From Pseudomonadota bacterium (lineage in GTDB: Bacteria; Myxococcota_A; UBA796; GCA-2862545), in the NCBI GenBank assembly GCA_023954855.1, contig JAGSGY010000029.1:1-57129 (forward strand): 57,129 nt of DNA, written 5' to 3'. Numbering within the stretch: the first letter of the stretch is position 1; every line of letters starts with the position of its first letter. Below the pieces are notes generated by a model. That model was not told the DNA's origin, ran no database searches, and was given only the letters and a program-made list of their open reading frames with translations. Below are positions 37,451 through 46,709 of this stretch, piece after piece. The position numbers and the translations under genes were made by a program.

Positions 37451-38073
37451 GCCCCGTCGCCGAGGCCCTGCTGCTCTCAGTCGAGGTCGCGACAGCCGCA
37501 ACCCTGCTGTTCGCGCCGCTGGCGGTGGTCTCTGGGCTTGCGCTCGCGCGATGGACGCACCCGCTGCGCTCGGCGCTCGAGACGGTCGTGCTGGCCCCAT
37601 TGGTTCTTCCCCCCGTGGTCACCGGTGCCCTGCTGCTCTGGCTGGTCGCGCCGCTAGGCCTCGCGTTCACGACCGCTGCCGCAGTACTCGCCGCCGGGGT
37701 GGTGGCCTTTCCCCTCTTCGTGCGCCCCATCCGCCAAGCCGCCGAGGGCATCGACCCGGGTCTCGCAGAGGCCGCGGCCACCTTGGGAGCCTCGAAGGGC
37801 GAGGTCTTGCGCACCATCACCTGGCCTCTGCTGCGTCCCGGCGTGATCTCGGGGGCCGTGCTCGCGTTTGCCCGCGCACTCGGTGAGTTTGGCGCCACGA
37901 TCACCATCGCCGGCTCGATTCCAGGCTCGACGCGGACGCTTCCCCTCGCCGTACACGCCGCCCTGCAGCGCCCGGGGGGCGAGTCCGAGGCCATCGGAAT
38001 GGTCGGCATCTGCCTGGTCCTCGCGCTCGGAGCGGTCGGCGTCAGCGAAGCGCTGGCGAGGAACCACCGATGA
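37447..38073 (+). CDS. modB: Molybdate ABC transporter permease ModB
   Basis: 208 residues from the ATG that overlaps the modA stop. About five transmembrane helices. The ABC permease EAA loop is clear: EAAATLGASKGEVLRTITWPLLRPGVISG. The C-terminal GEFGATITIAGSIPGSTRTLPLAV segment is diagnostic of ModB. The longer open frame upstream is out of register with coding signal in modA and is rejected. Overlaps modC by 4 bases. Confidence 0.9.
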   Translation: MSPVAEALLLSVEVATAATLLFAPLAVVSGLALARWTHPLRSALETVVLAPLVLPPVVTGALLLWLVAPLGLAFTTAAAVLAAGVVAFPLFVRPIRQAAEGIDPGLAEAAATLGASKGEVLRTITWPLLRPGVISGAVLAFARALGEFGATITIAGSIPGSTRTLPLAVHAALQRPGGESEAIGMVGICLVLALGAVGVSEALARNHR

Positions 38074-39077
38074 TCCAGATCGACCTGCATGCCCAGCGCG
38101 ACGGCTTCGGACTCGATGTGCACGCAGACCTCTCGGGGTCCACAGGCGTTCTCGGCGGAAACGGCGCCGGCAAGAGCACCCTCGTGCACGCCATCGCTGG
38201 GCTGATCCCCACCGAGGGCACACTGCGCGTCAACGGCCGAGACCTGAGCGCGCTGCCTACCGCCGAGCGCGAGCTGGGGGTCGTCTTTCAAGACGGGCGG
38301 CTGTTCCCGCACCTAACGGTCGAGGGCAACCTCCGGTACGGCCTTCGGAGCGGTCCGGTCGCGTACGACGCCGTCGTGCAGGCCCTACGACTCGGCGATT
38401 TCTTGAGCCGCCGCCCGGCGAGCTTGTCGGGGGGCGAAGCCCAGCGGGTCGCTCTGGGACGTGCCCTGCTGCGTCAGCCCCGCCTGCTGCTCCTCGACGA
38501 GCCCCTCGCCGCCGTAGACCAGTCTTCCCGGCCGGAGATCACCTCGCTCATCCGGGACGCGCTCGACCTCTGCGAAGCCCCCGTGTTGTGGATCACCCAT
38601 GACGCACGCACGGCCATGGCCGTCGCCACCGACCTGCTGCTGCTCGAGAACGGACGCACCCGCGCTGCAGGCCCGATTGAGTCGGTGCTTCGCGCAGCTC
38701 CAGGCGCCGCCCACGGCCTCGGAGCCGAGAATGTCTGGCAGGCACGATGGGACGACGGGGTCGCGCAGATCGACGCCCTGAAGCTGCAAGCACCGGTGCC
38801 CCCGACGGGCGTGGCTCGACGCGGGCGGGGCGCCCTCGCCCTTCCCTGGACCGATGTGGTCTTGGTGGATCAGGTCGGAAAGACCTCGGCGCGCAACGTG
38901 CTGGCTGGCGTCGTCACCGCGCGCCAAGACTTGCCCGAAGCCACGCTGCTCACCCTGGACGTCGGAGCTCCTCTGCACGCGGAAGTCACCACCTTCAGCG
39001 CCGATCGACTTAGACTCGACGTTGGCGCCCAGGCCACTGCCCTGGTGAAGACCCGCAGCCTGCGCTGGCTCGGCTGA
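38070..39077 (+). CDS. modC: Molybdate ABC transporter ATPase ModC
   Basis: 335 residues. Walker A GGNGAGKST near 31-39, Q-loop VFQDGRLFPHL, signature LSGGEAQRVALGRALLRQP, Walker B LLLLDEPLAAVD, H-loop WITHDA. Residues ~245-330 form a TOBE/Mop-type molybdate-binding domain typical of ModC. It powers ModB transport. Start overlaps modB as ATGA. The next gene begins 2 bases after the stop, so the operon is at least modABC plus that membrane gene. Confidence 0.92.
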   Translation: MIQIDLHAQRDGFGLDVHADLSGSTGVLGGNGAGKSTLVHAIAGLIPTEGTLRVNGRDLSALPTAERELGVVFQDGRLFPHLTVEGNLRYGLRSGPVAYDAVVQALRLGDFLSRRPASLSGGEAQRVALGRALLRQPRLLLLDEPLAAVDQSSRPEITSLIRDALDLCEAPVLWITHDARTAMAVATDLLLLENGRTRAAGPIESVLRAAPGAAHGLGAENVWQARWDDGVAQIDALKLQAPVPPTGVARRGRGALALPWTDVVLVDQVGKTSARNVLAGVVTARQDLPEATLLTLDVGAPLHAEVTTFSADRLRLDVGAQATALVKTRSLRWLG

Positions 39078-39079
39078 TC

Positions 39080-40240
39080 ATGCGTCACAGCTACACCGCG
39101 ACCCGCAGCGACGAGCTGATGATGTCGCGACACGCACAGAAGAAGCTCAGAGCGCGCCTCGATCTAGCGATTGCCGGCCTGGTGGTGACCACATGCCTCG
39201 TGGTGCTCTTCGGCGATGCCTTCGGCTACCTCGTCGTGCTTCTCGCGTCGCTGTTGCTCGGGTTCCTGCGCTACAGCCTGTCCTCGAACGCGCTGAAGAA
39301 GCGCCTCGACGAGAGCGGCATTCCCTACCCGCACACGCAGGCCATCGACGTGAACACCCGCCGTATCCGGGTCGAGACCCCGCACAGCTGGGTAGAAGCA
39401 CACGCGACAGCCCTGACCGAGCTGACCCTGGCCGACGGTATCGCGACCCTGCATGGCGCAAAGGCCCCCTTGCTCAACCTGCCGCCCGTCTGTGCGACGC
39501 CCCCAGTGACCGAGGCCATCACCACGGCCATCGAGAATGCGCAGCCGGTCGAGCCGATCACCGGCGGCACCTACATGAGCGAGTACCGACCCAATCCGGA
39601 AATCGTCGAGAAGGTCGAGACGTTTCGAGCCGCCACGGGCCGGGGTCGCACCATGCCGACCTCGGTGCTCACCCTTGGCTACTGGATCGTAATCGCCGGT
39701 GCTGCATTCTCGACGGCGACCCTCCGCTGGGAACTTCCGATGTGGACGCGGGTCATCGCCTGGGGCCTGGCAGTCCTGGTCGTAGTGACCGCCGGTCGCC
39801 GCGGCGACCTCATGCGACGCTACGAGTTCTGGCGCAATCCCCCGACCAGCGACACGGTGCGGGTGCGCCTCGATGACGAGGGCATCACCTGGCAGGACGC
39901 CGACAAGACCCTGTTCTACGACTGGAGCTTTGTCTCCCAGACCGAGGTCTACGAAAGCGTGGTCGTGCTCACAACACCTGGCGGCGGCCTGCTGTTTCCC
40001 ACCGTGGACCAGGCCAACCCGAAGGCCATCGCCGCCTTCGCCACCGAGCAGAGCTCGGCGCACACGCCACCGCCCCCCAAGGCCAGCACAGCACGCCGAA
40101 AGGCCCTGGACCCTGACAATCCCTTCGCAGCACCCGACGCCGACGACGACCTCGTGGCGGCCTGGCTTCCGTCGAAGAGCAACGTGATCTTCTGGATGGT
40201 GCTGGTCGGCCTGGTGTTCTGGATCACGCTGAACCGCTAG
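39080..40240 (+). CDS. Membrane protein with YcxB-like C-terminal domain
   Basis: 386 residues. One to two helices near residues 32-60 (GLVVTTCLVVLFGDAFGYLVVLLASLLLGFL), two near 198-235, and a terminal helix 366-383. Between the last two regions the segment FWRNPPTSDTVRVRLDDEGI ... TLFYDWSFVSQTEVYESVVV resembles the YcxB-like domain. Function unknown. Located directly after modC, perhaps only by operon convenience. The stop overlaps the stop of the convergent TPR gene in CTAG (40237-40240). Confidence 0.65.
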   Translation: MRHSYTATRSDELMMSRHAQKKLRARLDLAIAGLVVTTCLVVLFGDAFGYLVVLLASLLLGFLRYSLSSNALKKRLDESGIPYPHTQAIDVNTRRIRVETPHSWVEAHATALTELTLADGIATLHGAKAPLLNLPPVCATPPVTEAITTAIENAQPVEPITGGTYMSEYRPNPEIVEKVETFRAATGRGRTMPTSVLTLGYWIVIAGAAFSTATLRWELPMWTRVIAWGLAVLVVVTAGRRGDLMRRYEFWRNPPTSDTVRVRLDDEGITWQDADKTLFYDWSFVSQTEVYESVVVLTTPGGGLLFPTVDQANPKAIAAFATEQSSAHTPPPPKASTARRKALDPDNPFAAPDADDDLVAAWLPSKSNVIFWMVLVGLVFWITLNR

Positions 40241-41139
40241 CGCCGCCATCGCGACGACTCGGCAGTCCACCACAAGCCCACCACTCCGGGAATCCGTCGC
40301 TCGAGCCAGAGCAGCTGTACGGGCGCCGGAAGCAGGCCGACCACCCCTCCAAGCACGAGGGTCAGCACCCCACCGAGCGTCGCCTGCTCGGTACCGGCGA
40401 GGGGTGAGGTCAACACCCCTCCGATCACCAAGCCCACGAGAAAGCCGAAGGGAAACGCTCGCCACACCATCCGCCGAACCGCCGCCCGCACGAGTCCCGC
40501 GAGATCCGAGCGATGAGGCGCCGCTCGAAGGGCGGAGAGCGCGGCCTCAGCAGCCTCGGTGAGCTTCGGATTGTCGGCGGAGAGCTCGGCCACCGCGACC
40601 GAGGCGAGGGCATCGGGGTCGAGCGGTCCCAGCTGCACCGAGCGTCGCGCGGCCTCGAGCGCAGCCGGGGCATCGTGGTTGAACAGGGCCACATGGGACC
40701 GAAGGGTCCACGTTCCCGGTCCTTCCGGGTCGAGCTCCGTCGCGCGATCCGCATGCGCATGCGCGCTCTTGTGGTCCCCGAGCTCCATCGCGATGCGCGC
40801 GAGCTGTTGGTGGGCGAGGGGCTGGTCCGGCCAGATCTGAAGCGCAGCCTGCACCGCATCACGGGCCTCTTCCCAGCGGTCGAGCCGAGCGAGACACGCG
40901 CCGCGCAAGCGATGCCCAAACACCTTGGATGGGTCCAGCCCCAGGCCCGCCTCAGCGAAGGCCAGCGCATCCTCGAACTGGCCGAGACTCAACGTCGCGC
41001 GGCAGGCCTCGAAGTACCCGGCGGGCTCTGAGGGATCGGCGGCGATGGCGCCCTTGGCCTCCGCGAGGGCCTGTGCACCCCGTCCGAGGTCGTTCAGCGC
41101 ATCGGCACGACGCACGGCCTTGAACACCTCGGGGTTCAT
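40237..41139 (-). CDS. TPR protein with two C-terminal membrane helices (copy 2)
   Basis: 300 residues from the ATG at 41139, which overlaps the previous stop as ATGA. The longer open frame upstream is rejected because it shadows the other copy. Residues 1-220 are TPR helices (ADALNDLGRGAQALAEAKGA, then PAGYFEACRATLSLGQFEDA, and so on). Residues ~240-290 hold two hydrophobic helices separated by a short loop. It aligns end to end with the product of the neighbouring gene at 41136-42035, so they are a tandem duplicate. It probably acts as a membrane-anchored scaffold for the AAA ATPase encoded two genes upstream; this is inference. Confidence 0.85.
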   Translation of the reverse strand: MNPEVFKAVRRADALNDLGRGAQALAEAKGAIAADPSEPAGYFEACRATLSLGQFEDALAFAEAGLGLDPSKVFGHRLRGACLARLDRWEEARDAVQAALQIWPDQPLAHQQLARIAMELGDHKSAHAHADRATELDPEGPGTWTLRSHVALFNHDAPAALEAARRSVQLGPLDPDALASVAVAELSADNPKLTEAAEAALSALRAAPHRSDLAGLVRAAVRRMVWRAFPFGFLVGLVIGGVLTSPLAGTEQATLGGVLTLVLGGVVGLLPAPVQLLWLERRIPGVVGLWWTAESSRWRR

Positions 41140-42035
41140 TTTCGAGCCCACCAGAGCCGAAAGAACAGGTCGACTCCGCCGGGAAAGGCTTCCTCGACGA
41201 GCCCCGCCTGCCGCCGGTACACCACCGTCGACACACCGGCGAATACTCCGACAACCAGGGGCAGCGCGAGCAGAGCGACCGGCAGCCGCAGTGCCAGGCA
41301 GAGCACCGCAACCAAGGGCAAGAGTACGAAAGCCGTTCCGATGATCAGCGGCGGGAAGACCAGCTCGTTGTATCCGGTGTCGATGACGCGCTGGCGAAGC
41401 TCCTCGTCGGTGGGGTCGAGGGCCATCGCCCGAGCGTAGACCGCAAAGGCCTCGCAGTCCTTGGCGGGGCGCTGGTTGTGCAAGACCATCCCCAACACCC
41501 GCAGCGCATCGACCGAGGTGGGGTCGAGAGACACCGCTTTGCGCGCCAGCTCTTCGGCCCGCGCGACCTCTTCGAGGGCCCAGGCCACCCGTGCCCACTG
41601 CGCGAACACCACCGAACCTTCGGGATGCAGCTCGGCAGCCTTGGCCACCGCCTGCTCAGCCTCATGATGGCGCCGAAGCCTCGTGAAGCAGCGACCAAGA
41701 CGCGTGTAGCAGCGCCACTGATCCGGCGAGATCTGCACCGCAAGCTCGGCAGCTTCGAGCGCGTCGACCTGGCGCCCCAGTCCAGACAGCACCACGCTGT
41801 GAAGACGGTGGCCCCACGAAGAACGTGGCTCCCGCCCCAAGCCCTTCACGATGTAGTCGAGCGCCTCGGCTTCGCGTCCCGCATGCAGCAGCGCTCTGCC
41901 CGCCGAGAACCACCCGTCCGCGTCCTCTGGATCGGCGGCAATCGCCGCCTGAGCCTCATCGAGCGCACGCTCGGGACGTCCGAGATCTGAGAGGATCTCA
42001 GCGCGACGGTGATGGGTCTGGGCGTCCTTGCTCAG
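41136..42035 (-). CDS. TPR protein with two C-terminal membrane helices (copy 1), probable CTG start
   Basis: 299 residues if it starts at the CTG at 42035, which overlaps the AAA stop as CTGA. No ATG, GTG or TTG occurs in frame until GTG 41849, but the intervening 62 codons encode good TPR sequence (HHRRAEILSDLGRPERALDE ... GWFSAGRALLHAGREAEALD). They also match the paralogue exactly in register, with this CTG aligned to its ATG. TPR helices span ~1-220; two membrane helices lie at ~225-268. A standard caller would report a truncated 237-residue protein. It is coupled on both sides (CTGA, ATGA). A role with the AAA ATPase is likely. Confidence 0.8.
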   Translation of the reverse strand: MSKDAQTHHRRAEILSDLGRPERALDEAQAAIAADPEDADGWFSAGRALLHAGREAEALDYIVKGLGREPRSSWGHRLHSVVLSGLGRQVDALEAAELAVQISPDQWRCYTRLGRCFTRLRRHHEAEQAVAKAAELHPEGSVVFAQWARVAWALEEVARAEELARKAVSLDPTSVDALRVLGMVLHNQRPAKDCEAFAVYARAMALDPTDEELRQRVIDTGYNELVFPPLIIGTAFVLLPLVAVLCLALRLPVALLALPLVVGVFAGVSTVVYRRQAGLVEEAFPGGVDLFFRLWWARK

Positions 42036-43279
42036 TGCTTCTTCAGCCAGTCCGCGAGGTCGTCATAGGCCCCGCCCTCGTTCGCATACAGCGCGTAGTT
42101 GCGCGCCATCTCGGTCCACGGACGGGTCGACGGCTGCACCTCGCGAAGCGCTGCACCGAAGTCGGCCATGGTGACGCTGCGTTGCGGCTTGCCGCTCAAG
42201 ATCTCGTCGAGAACCCGCTCCACTGCGGTGTCGGCGAGGTGCACGAGGTCCGCACCCGAGAAGCCGTGGGTCTTGGCCGCGAGCGTCTTGAAGTCGAGAC
42301 CATCGGAGGGCTTCTCGCTCATGTGGCGCTCGAGGATGTACACGCGCGCAGCGAGGTCGGGCGGCGTGATCAGGACGGTGCGGTCGAAGCGCCCCGGCCG
42401 CTTGAGGGCCGGATCGACATCCCAAGGATGGTTCGTGGCCGCGATGACGTAGACCCCGTCCTGGGAATCCAAGCCGTCGAGCTCGACCAGCAGCTGATTC
42501 ACGACATTGCGCCCGGCACTGTGCCGCAGCTGGCTTCGCTTCTGACCAATGGCATCGAGCTCATCGAGGAACAGCACCGTCGGGGACTGGCGCCGAGCCG
42601 TCTCGAAGATCTCGTGCAGGCGCTTCTCGGACTCACCGATGTACATGTCGATGACGTCGATCAGCCCGACAGACACGAAGCGCGCGCCGACCTCGCCAGC
42701 CGTGGCCCGCGCAATGTGGGTCTTGCCGCAGCCGGGGGGTCCGTACAACAGCAGACCGCCCTTGATGGACTTGCCATAGGCCTTGAACAGGCCAGGATTG
42801 CGAATCGGTGCCAGAAAAGAGAGGTCGATGCGCTTCTTCACCTGCTCGAGACCACCGACATCGGCGAAGGTGGCACCCGCCATGGGCAGCTCCTCCTCTT
42901 CACCGACGAGGCGCAGACCCGGTCCGCCGCCGGTCGCGCCGCCTTCGGAGGTCAGGCGCATGGGCGTGGGATCCGAAGTCGGTTGCGGAGCAGCCGGAGC
43001 CACCGGACTCGCCTGCGCTTCCGAGGCGCCAAGGGCGGAGAGCAATGTGCGGTAGCCCACAGCGCGAGCCCCCTCGCCTGACGCATCCGCCGCCGACGCC
43101 GCTTTGCCGAGAGCCTCGGTGTCTGCCGGGTGCAGGGCGAGCACCTGCTGGTACGCATCGAGCGCGGCGACGGCCTGGCCGAGCGTCATCAGCCGGTCGC
43201 CGAGGGCGATGTGGAGGGCGCGATCGGGAGCGGCCGCCAGCGCAGTGCGCAGCGCTGTGACAACGGGATCTTCTGCCAT
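42032..43279 (-). CDS. Cdc48/Vps4-type AAA ATPase with N-terminal TPR-like region
   Basis: 415 residues. Residues 1-90 are TPR-like (ALHIALGDRLMTLGQAVAAL ... ALHPADTEAL). A Pro/Ala linker follows. The AAA module runs from ~130: FADVGGLEQVKKRI, Walker A GPPGCGKTH (~181), pore loop DMYIGESEKRL, Walker B VLFLDELDAIG, second region of homology NHPWDVDPALKRPGRFD with arginine fingers, sensor 2 HGFSGADLVHL. It ends with a Vps4-like helix. It is an energy-dependent remodeller; the bacterial client is unknown. GGAG precedes the ATG. The stop overlaps the next gene's CTG. Confidence 0.9.
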   Translation of the reverse strand: MAEDPVVTALRTALAAAPDRALHIALGDRLMTLGQAVAALDAYQQVLALHPADTEALGKAASAADASGEGARAVGYRTLLSALGASEAQASPVAPAAPQPTSDPTPMRLTSEGGATGGGPGLRLVGEEEELPMAGATFADVGGLEQVKKRIDLSFLAPIRNPGLFKAYGKSIKGGLLLYGPPGCGKTHIARATAGEVGARFVSVGLIDVIDMYIGESEKRLHEIFETARRQSPTVLFLDELDAIGQKRSQLRHSAGRNVVNQLLVELDGLDSQDGVYVIAATNHPWDVDPALKRPGRFDRTVLITPPDLAARVYILERHMSEKPSDGLDFKTLAAKTHGFSGADLVHLADTAVERVLDEILSGKPQRSVTMADFGAALREVQPSTRPWTEMARNYALYANEGGAYDDLADWLKKH

Positions 43280-43332
43280 GCAATCTCCGAGCGATGCTCA
43301 AAGTGAACACGGCAGCGCAGACTTGGCGAGCG

Positions 43333-44412
43333 CTAGCCTGGAGCGCAGGGATTCACGGACATCCACGCACGCTTCACGTAGCGCCGCGCGCCGCCTCGGT
43401 ACTTCTTCAGCGCCGACTTGGCCTCTTCCTCCGTCGCATAGGGCCCCAGCACCGCGATCACAAAGCCGGGATTCAGCTCGGGGAACCACGATGAGTAGAG
43501 CAGCTGGAGGTCCTTTTGGTTTCGCGTCTCGAGCCGGCGCATGCGGGCTTCGACCAGGGCAAGGTCCTCTTCATCGTCCTGGGCCACCACGGCGACCCAG
43601 CCATCGCTACCGGCATAGCGCCACAAGCCTCGGGAACCGAGCAAACGCAGTGCCTCAGCGCCCTTGATCGCATTCCATCCAGTCTCGGTGGGCGTCCAGA
43701 CGACTTGGCCGGCGACGGGATGGCATCCACCCTCGCTACTACGGGACTGCGTCTGCACAATCCACCGCTCACCAATCTCGGTAATCGCAACGCGCGGACC
43801 ATCGGCCTCCGGGTCGAGCAGACGAGGAGGGGCGGGATCGGCGATCACCACGTCCTGCCAGCCCGAAGACTGAGCTCGCCGAGCGAGCACGCGCGCCGAG
43901 GTCACTCCGGACAGTTCGTGCGTCGTCGCCAAGATCAGCCGCGTTGCAGCCCCCTCGCCACCCACGACTTTCTCTTCGGTCCAGGTTGGCTCGACGGCAC
44001 AATCGCCGAGCGGCGTGACCGAGGACGAGGCCGGCGTGGCGTCACGAAGGCTGTACCGAGGCCCATCCGCGTCGACACCCACAGAGACCGCCAGGGTTCG
44101 GGTCTCGAGCGCGCAGCCCTCGGTGTCGGTGCGGGTCAGCAGAAAGGTGTGCGCAGACCACTCGCGGTCCTCCCACATCTCGGCGGGCACCAGCGACAAG
44201 TCGGGCTCGCCGGCACACATCTCGACCAGCGCATCGCGTAGCTCCGGGGAGGTGCGCGTGGACGCAAGCGCCAGCCCTGGCATCAACTCCGGATGGCTGA
44301 TGGGCGCTCGCCGTTCGTCGATGCGGGCCTCGGTAAGCAGCGAGAACGCCTGGTCCGGATCACACTGGACCGGCGCCGCCCACGCACCGAGGAGCAGGGC
44401 AAGTCCTACCAC
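43333..44412 (-). CDS. Exported protein with SPOR-like C-terminus
   Basis: 359 residues with a short signal (MVGLALLLGAWAAPVQC). Cys residues are spread through the chain, suggesting disulfides. The main body is beta-rich with no recognised family. The last ~50 residues (FVIAVLGPYATEEEAKSALK ... ARRYVKRAW) look like a SPOR domain, which binds denuded peptidoglycan glycans in other proteins. The gene overlaps the end of the glycine-rich protein gene by 7 bases and is 53 bases before the AAA gene. The position suggests a periplasmic member of the same machine. Confidence 0.7.
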   Translation of the reverse strand: MVGLALLLGAWAAPVQCDPDQAFSLLTEARIDERRAPISHPELMPGLALASTRTSPELRDALVEMCAGEPDLSLVPAEMWEDREWSAHTFLLTRTDTEGCALETRTLAVSVGVDADGPRYSLRDATPASSSVTPLGDCAVEPTWTEEKVVGGEGAATRLILATTHELSGVTSARVLARRAQSSGWQDVVIADPAPPRLLDPEADGPRVAITEIGERWIVQTQSRSSEGGCHPVAGQVVWTPTETGWNAIKGAEALRLLGSRGLWRYAGSDGWVAVVAQDDEEDLALVEARMRRLETRNQKDLQLLYSSWFPELNPGFVIAVLGPYATEEEAKSALKKYRGGARRYVKRAWMSVNPCAPG

Positions 44413-46664
44413 TCAGTCACCGATAGGGTCGCGCCGTAGTGCAAGGTGTTCTCCGTGTCGGGGAAGGCGGATGGCGAGAAAGACCAACGCCCGGGCAGAT
44501 GAATGCCCGGTAGCTGCAACCCGGCAATCTCGCGAGTTCCTCCCTTGCGATGGACGACAGCGCCGACAATCGCGCCGCCGGTGAAGCCGAGCCCGGCACC
44601 AATCAGGCTCACGGAGAGGATCAGGTCGGGCTCGTTGCCCACAAACGCCGTGCCCAGAGCGAAGACCGATCCACCGAGCACGCCGCCCGCATTGGCCAAG
44701 CCAATCACAAGCGGAGACGCTTGTAGCGGAGGAAGCGCAAGGACGATGCCGGCGCCGATGCCGACGTTGCTTCCGATCAACGCGTACTGAAGGACCGCAT
44801 TCGGATGAAGCGCGTTCGCATCGCTCAACTCCGCAATCGTTCCGCCGAGGTAGCCGCCCCACAGGCCCATCGACACACCCGTGAACGAGTAGCTGATCGG
44901 CACGTCGTAGTAGGGCGAGAGCGCCGCGGCGACACCGCCGGCCACAGCTGGAGCGAGCACGAACACGCCGTCGACGTTCTTGGTCCCGAGGCGCGGACGC
45001 GACACCGAGAACCACCCTGAAGACTGCCAGGCCGCCCAGCCGGTGACGAGGCCGGTAAACAGCACGTCGCCCTTGTCGACGACATCGTCGTTGGTGGCGG
45101 CGAGGTAGGTACCGACCCCGAGTCCCGCCGTCGTTCCCGCCAGCGCCACCGCCGAGATCAATCGGTCGTCACGCTGAAAGGTGGTGGTGTCCATCGGCGC
45201 GGCGAGCATGCCAATGCCTGCACCCACGACACCACCGTAGGCGGCTCCCGCTCCCGCTCCGAGCACAACATCGGAAGGCACATCGAGCACACCGGCAATG
45301 CCGTAGCCAGCGAGAGAACCCGCCGCGAGACCGAGCCACGGGTAGGTGCCGCGGCGGCGCCCCGGGTAGAGCAGTCCGGCGGCCAAGCCGTAGCCACTCG
45401 CCAGACCCATGAACGGCGCGTCGACCCGGCTGATGTCGACACTGGGAGCGATCGCATGACCCACCGCCAGTCCGCCGAGCATGCCGATACCCGCCGCAAG
45501 GATCGGGGCGTTCACCTGCCGGGTGGGCCCATCCCAGTTCCAGTCATTGCGACGGCTGAGCAAGGCCGCAGTGCTGCCGGCTGCAAGGCCCGTCACCGCG
45601 GACAAGGAGCTCGCCTCGAGCGAGTCGAGCACCGTCCCGCGATGGAAGCGACGGAAGCTGATGGCGCTGCCGTACCCCACCGCACCCGCGCCAAGTCCCG
45701 TCCACCACGGCGTGCTGTCGCCGAAGGCTGCACCGACGACCACACCACCAGAGGTCGCCATCATGCCGGTCGTGGTGATGAACGACGCATCGGCCGCCTC
45801 CATCGGCCACGCACGACCCGCGACCCAGCCGAGCGTTCCACCCGCCACACCACCGGTCACAGCTCCGAAGCCCGCCAGCTCGGCCTGGCCGAAGGCACCC
45901 GCCATCGACATCGCGTAGCCGAGCCCAAACGCACCGCCACCTGCGAGCCAAGCGGACCCGTCCCGAGTCACCTGCCCACCGAGCTCATCGGTGCGGGTCG
46001 GGTACTTGCTCGCCACCACGTCCATAACGGTCGATCGCAGCGGAGACGGCACCCGACGGCTACGCAGCGTCACCAGCAAGGCGTCCGCGGCGGCATCGCT
46101 GCCGAGCTCACCCAGTGCCTCGGCGGCCGCTCGGCGAACCTCGACATCGAGATCTCGGTCGACCACCCACCGCGACAGCGGCTCGATCGCCTCCGGATAG
46201 GCGGTGAGCGCCTTCGCCGCGGCGATGGCCACCTCCGATTCACGGGTCTCACCGGCGTGGGTCAGCGGCCCTAGAGCACGGGGATCGGCCAGTTCACCAA
46301 GGCGCTTCGCGCCCTGAACGCCGGTCTCGTCCGAGACGAGGAGCAGCAAGGCACCGAGCAGATCGCGGTCACCAGAGGACGCTTGATCGATGTGCGCCAC
46401 CAGTGCCGTGGCAATCGCGTCGACCTCGTCCGGCGACTCGGACACGAGCTGTAGGCAGACCTCGATCTCGGTGCCTTCAGCGGCATCCGCACAGCGCCGC
46501 GCGGCGGTCGGTCCGACAGGTGCAGGAGCGGCCGTCTCGCCAGTCGGTGCCTCTGCGGAGTCCACGGGGACCTCATCCGTAGGCAGATCGGTCGGCTGCG
46601 GCGACGCAGGCGAGTCGGTCGGCTCCTGGGCGAGAGCCATCGATAGAGCGAGCAGAGTCAGCAT
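44406..46664 (-). CDS. HEAT-repeat + glycine-rich multi-segment exported protein
   Basis: 752 residues with a signal peptide (MLTLLALSMALA). A Pro/Thr/Ala-rich linker and a Cys-containing stretch (residues ~50-75) follow. Residues ~100-230 form HEAT repeats (VAIAAAKALTAYPEAIEPLS, VRRAAAEALGELGSDAAADA). Residues ~235-700 contain successive Gly/Ala hydrophobic repeats like those of the 8185-10533 protein. Clearly homologous stretches include AVAGGVAAALSPYYDV and GLWGGYLGG here versus AGAGSLVTLGMSPVLDV and GSWGGAWGS there. The HEAT part is absent from the other copy, which has a different N-terminal domain. The upstream gene is a kinase in both cases. It may be a membrane-associated assembly whose adaptor domain was swapped. 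Confidence 0.75.
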   Translation of the reverse strand: MLTLLALSMALAQEPTDSPASPQPTDLPTDEVPVDSAEAPTGETAAPAPVGPTAARRCADAAEGTEIEVCLQLVSESPDEVDAIATALVAHIDQASSGDRDLLGALLLLVSDETGVQGAKRLGELADPRALGPLTHAGETRESEVAIAAAKALTAYPEAIEPLSRWVVDRDLDVEVRRAAAEALGELGSDAAADALLVTLRSRRVPSPLRSTVMDVVASKYPTRTDELGGQVTRDGSAWLAGGGAFGLGYAMSMAGAFGQAELAGFGAVTGGVAGGTLGWVAGRAWPMEAADASFITTTGMMATSGGVVVGAAFGDSTPWWTGLGAGAVGYGSAISFRRFHRGTVLDSLEASSLSAVTGLAAGSTAALLSRRNDWNWDGPTRQVNAPILAAGIGMLGGLAVGHAIAPSVDISRVDAPFMGLASGYGLAAGLLYPGRRRGTYPWLGLAAGSLAGYGIAGVLDVPSDVVLGAGAGAAYGGVVGAGIGMLAAPMDTTTFQRDDRLISAVALAGTTAGLGVGTYLAATNDDVVDKGDVLFTGLVTGWAAWQSSGWFSVSRPRLGTKNVDGVFVLAPAVAGGVAAALSPYYDVPISYSFTGVSMGLWGGYLGGTIAELSDANALHPNAVLQYALIGSNVGIGAGIVLALPPLQASPLVIGLANAGGVLGGSVFALGTAFVGNEPDLILSVSLIGAGLGFTGGAIVGAVVHRKGGTREIAGLQLPGIHLPGRWSFSPSAFPDTENTLHYGATLSVTEW

Positions 46665-46709
46665 GTGTGTTGTCCTCGACCCAACTCACGAGGCCGTCGG
46701 GCTTCCCGA

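Noticed and set aside
37150-39077. Molybdate-responsive riboswitch or ModE site before modABC
   Set aside because: The 48-base spacer before modA is too short for a Moco riboswitch, and I found no ModE-like palindrome.
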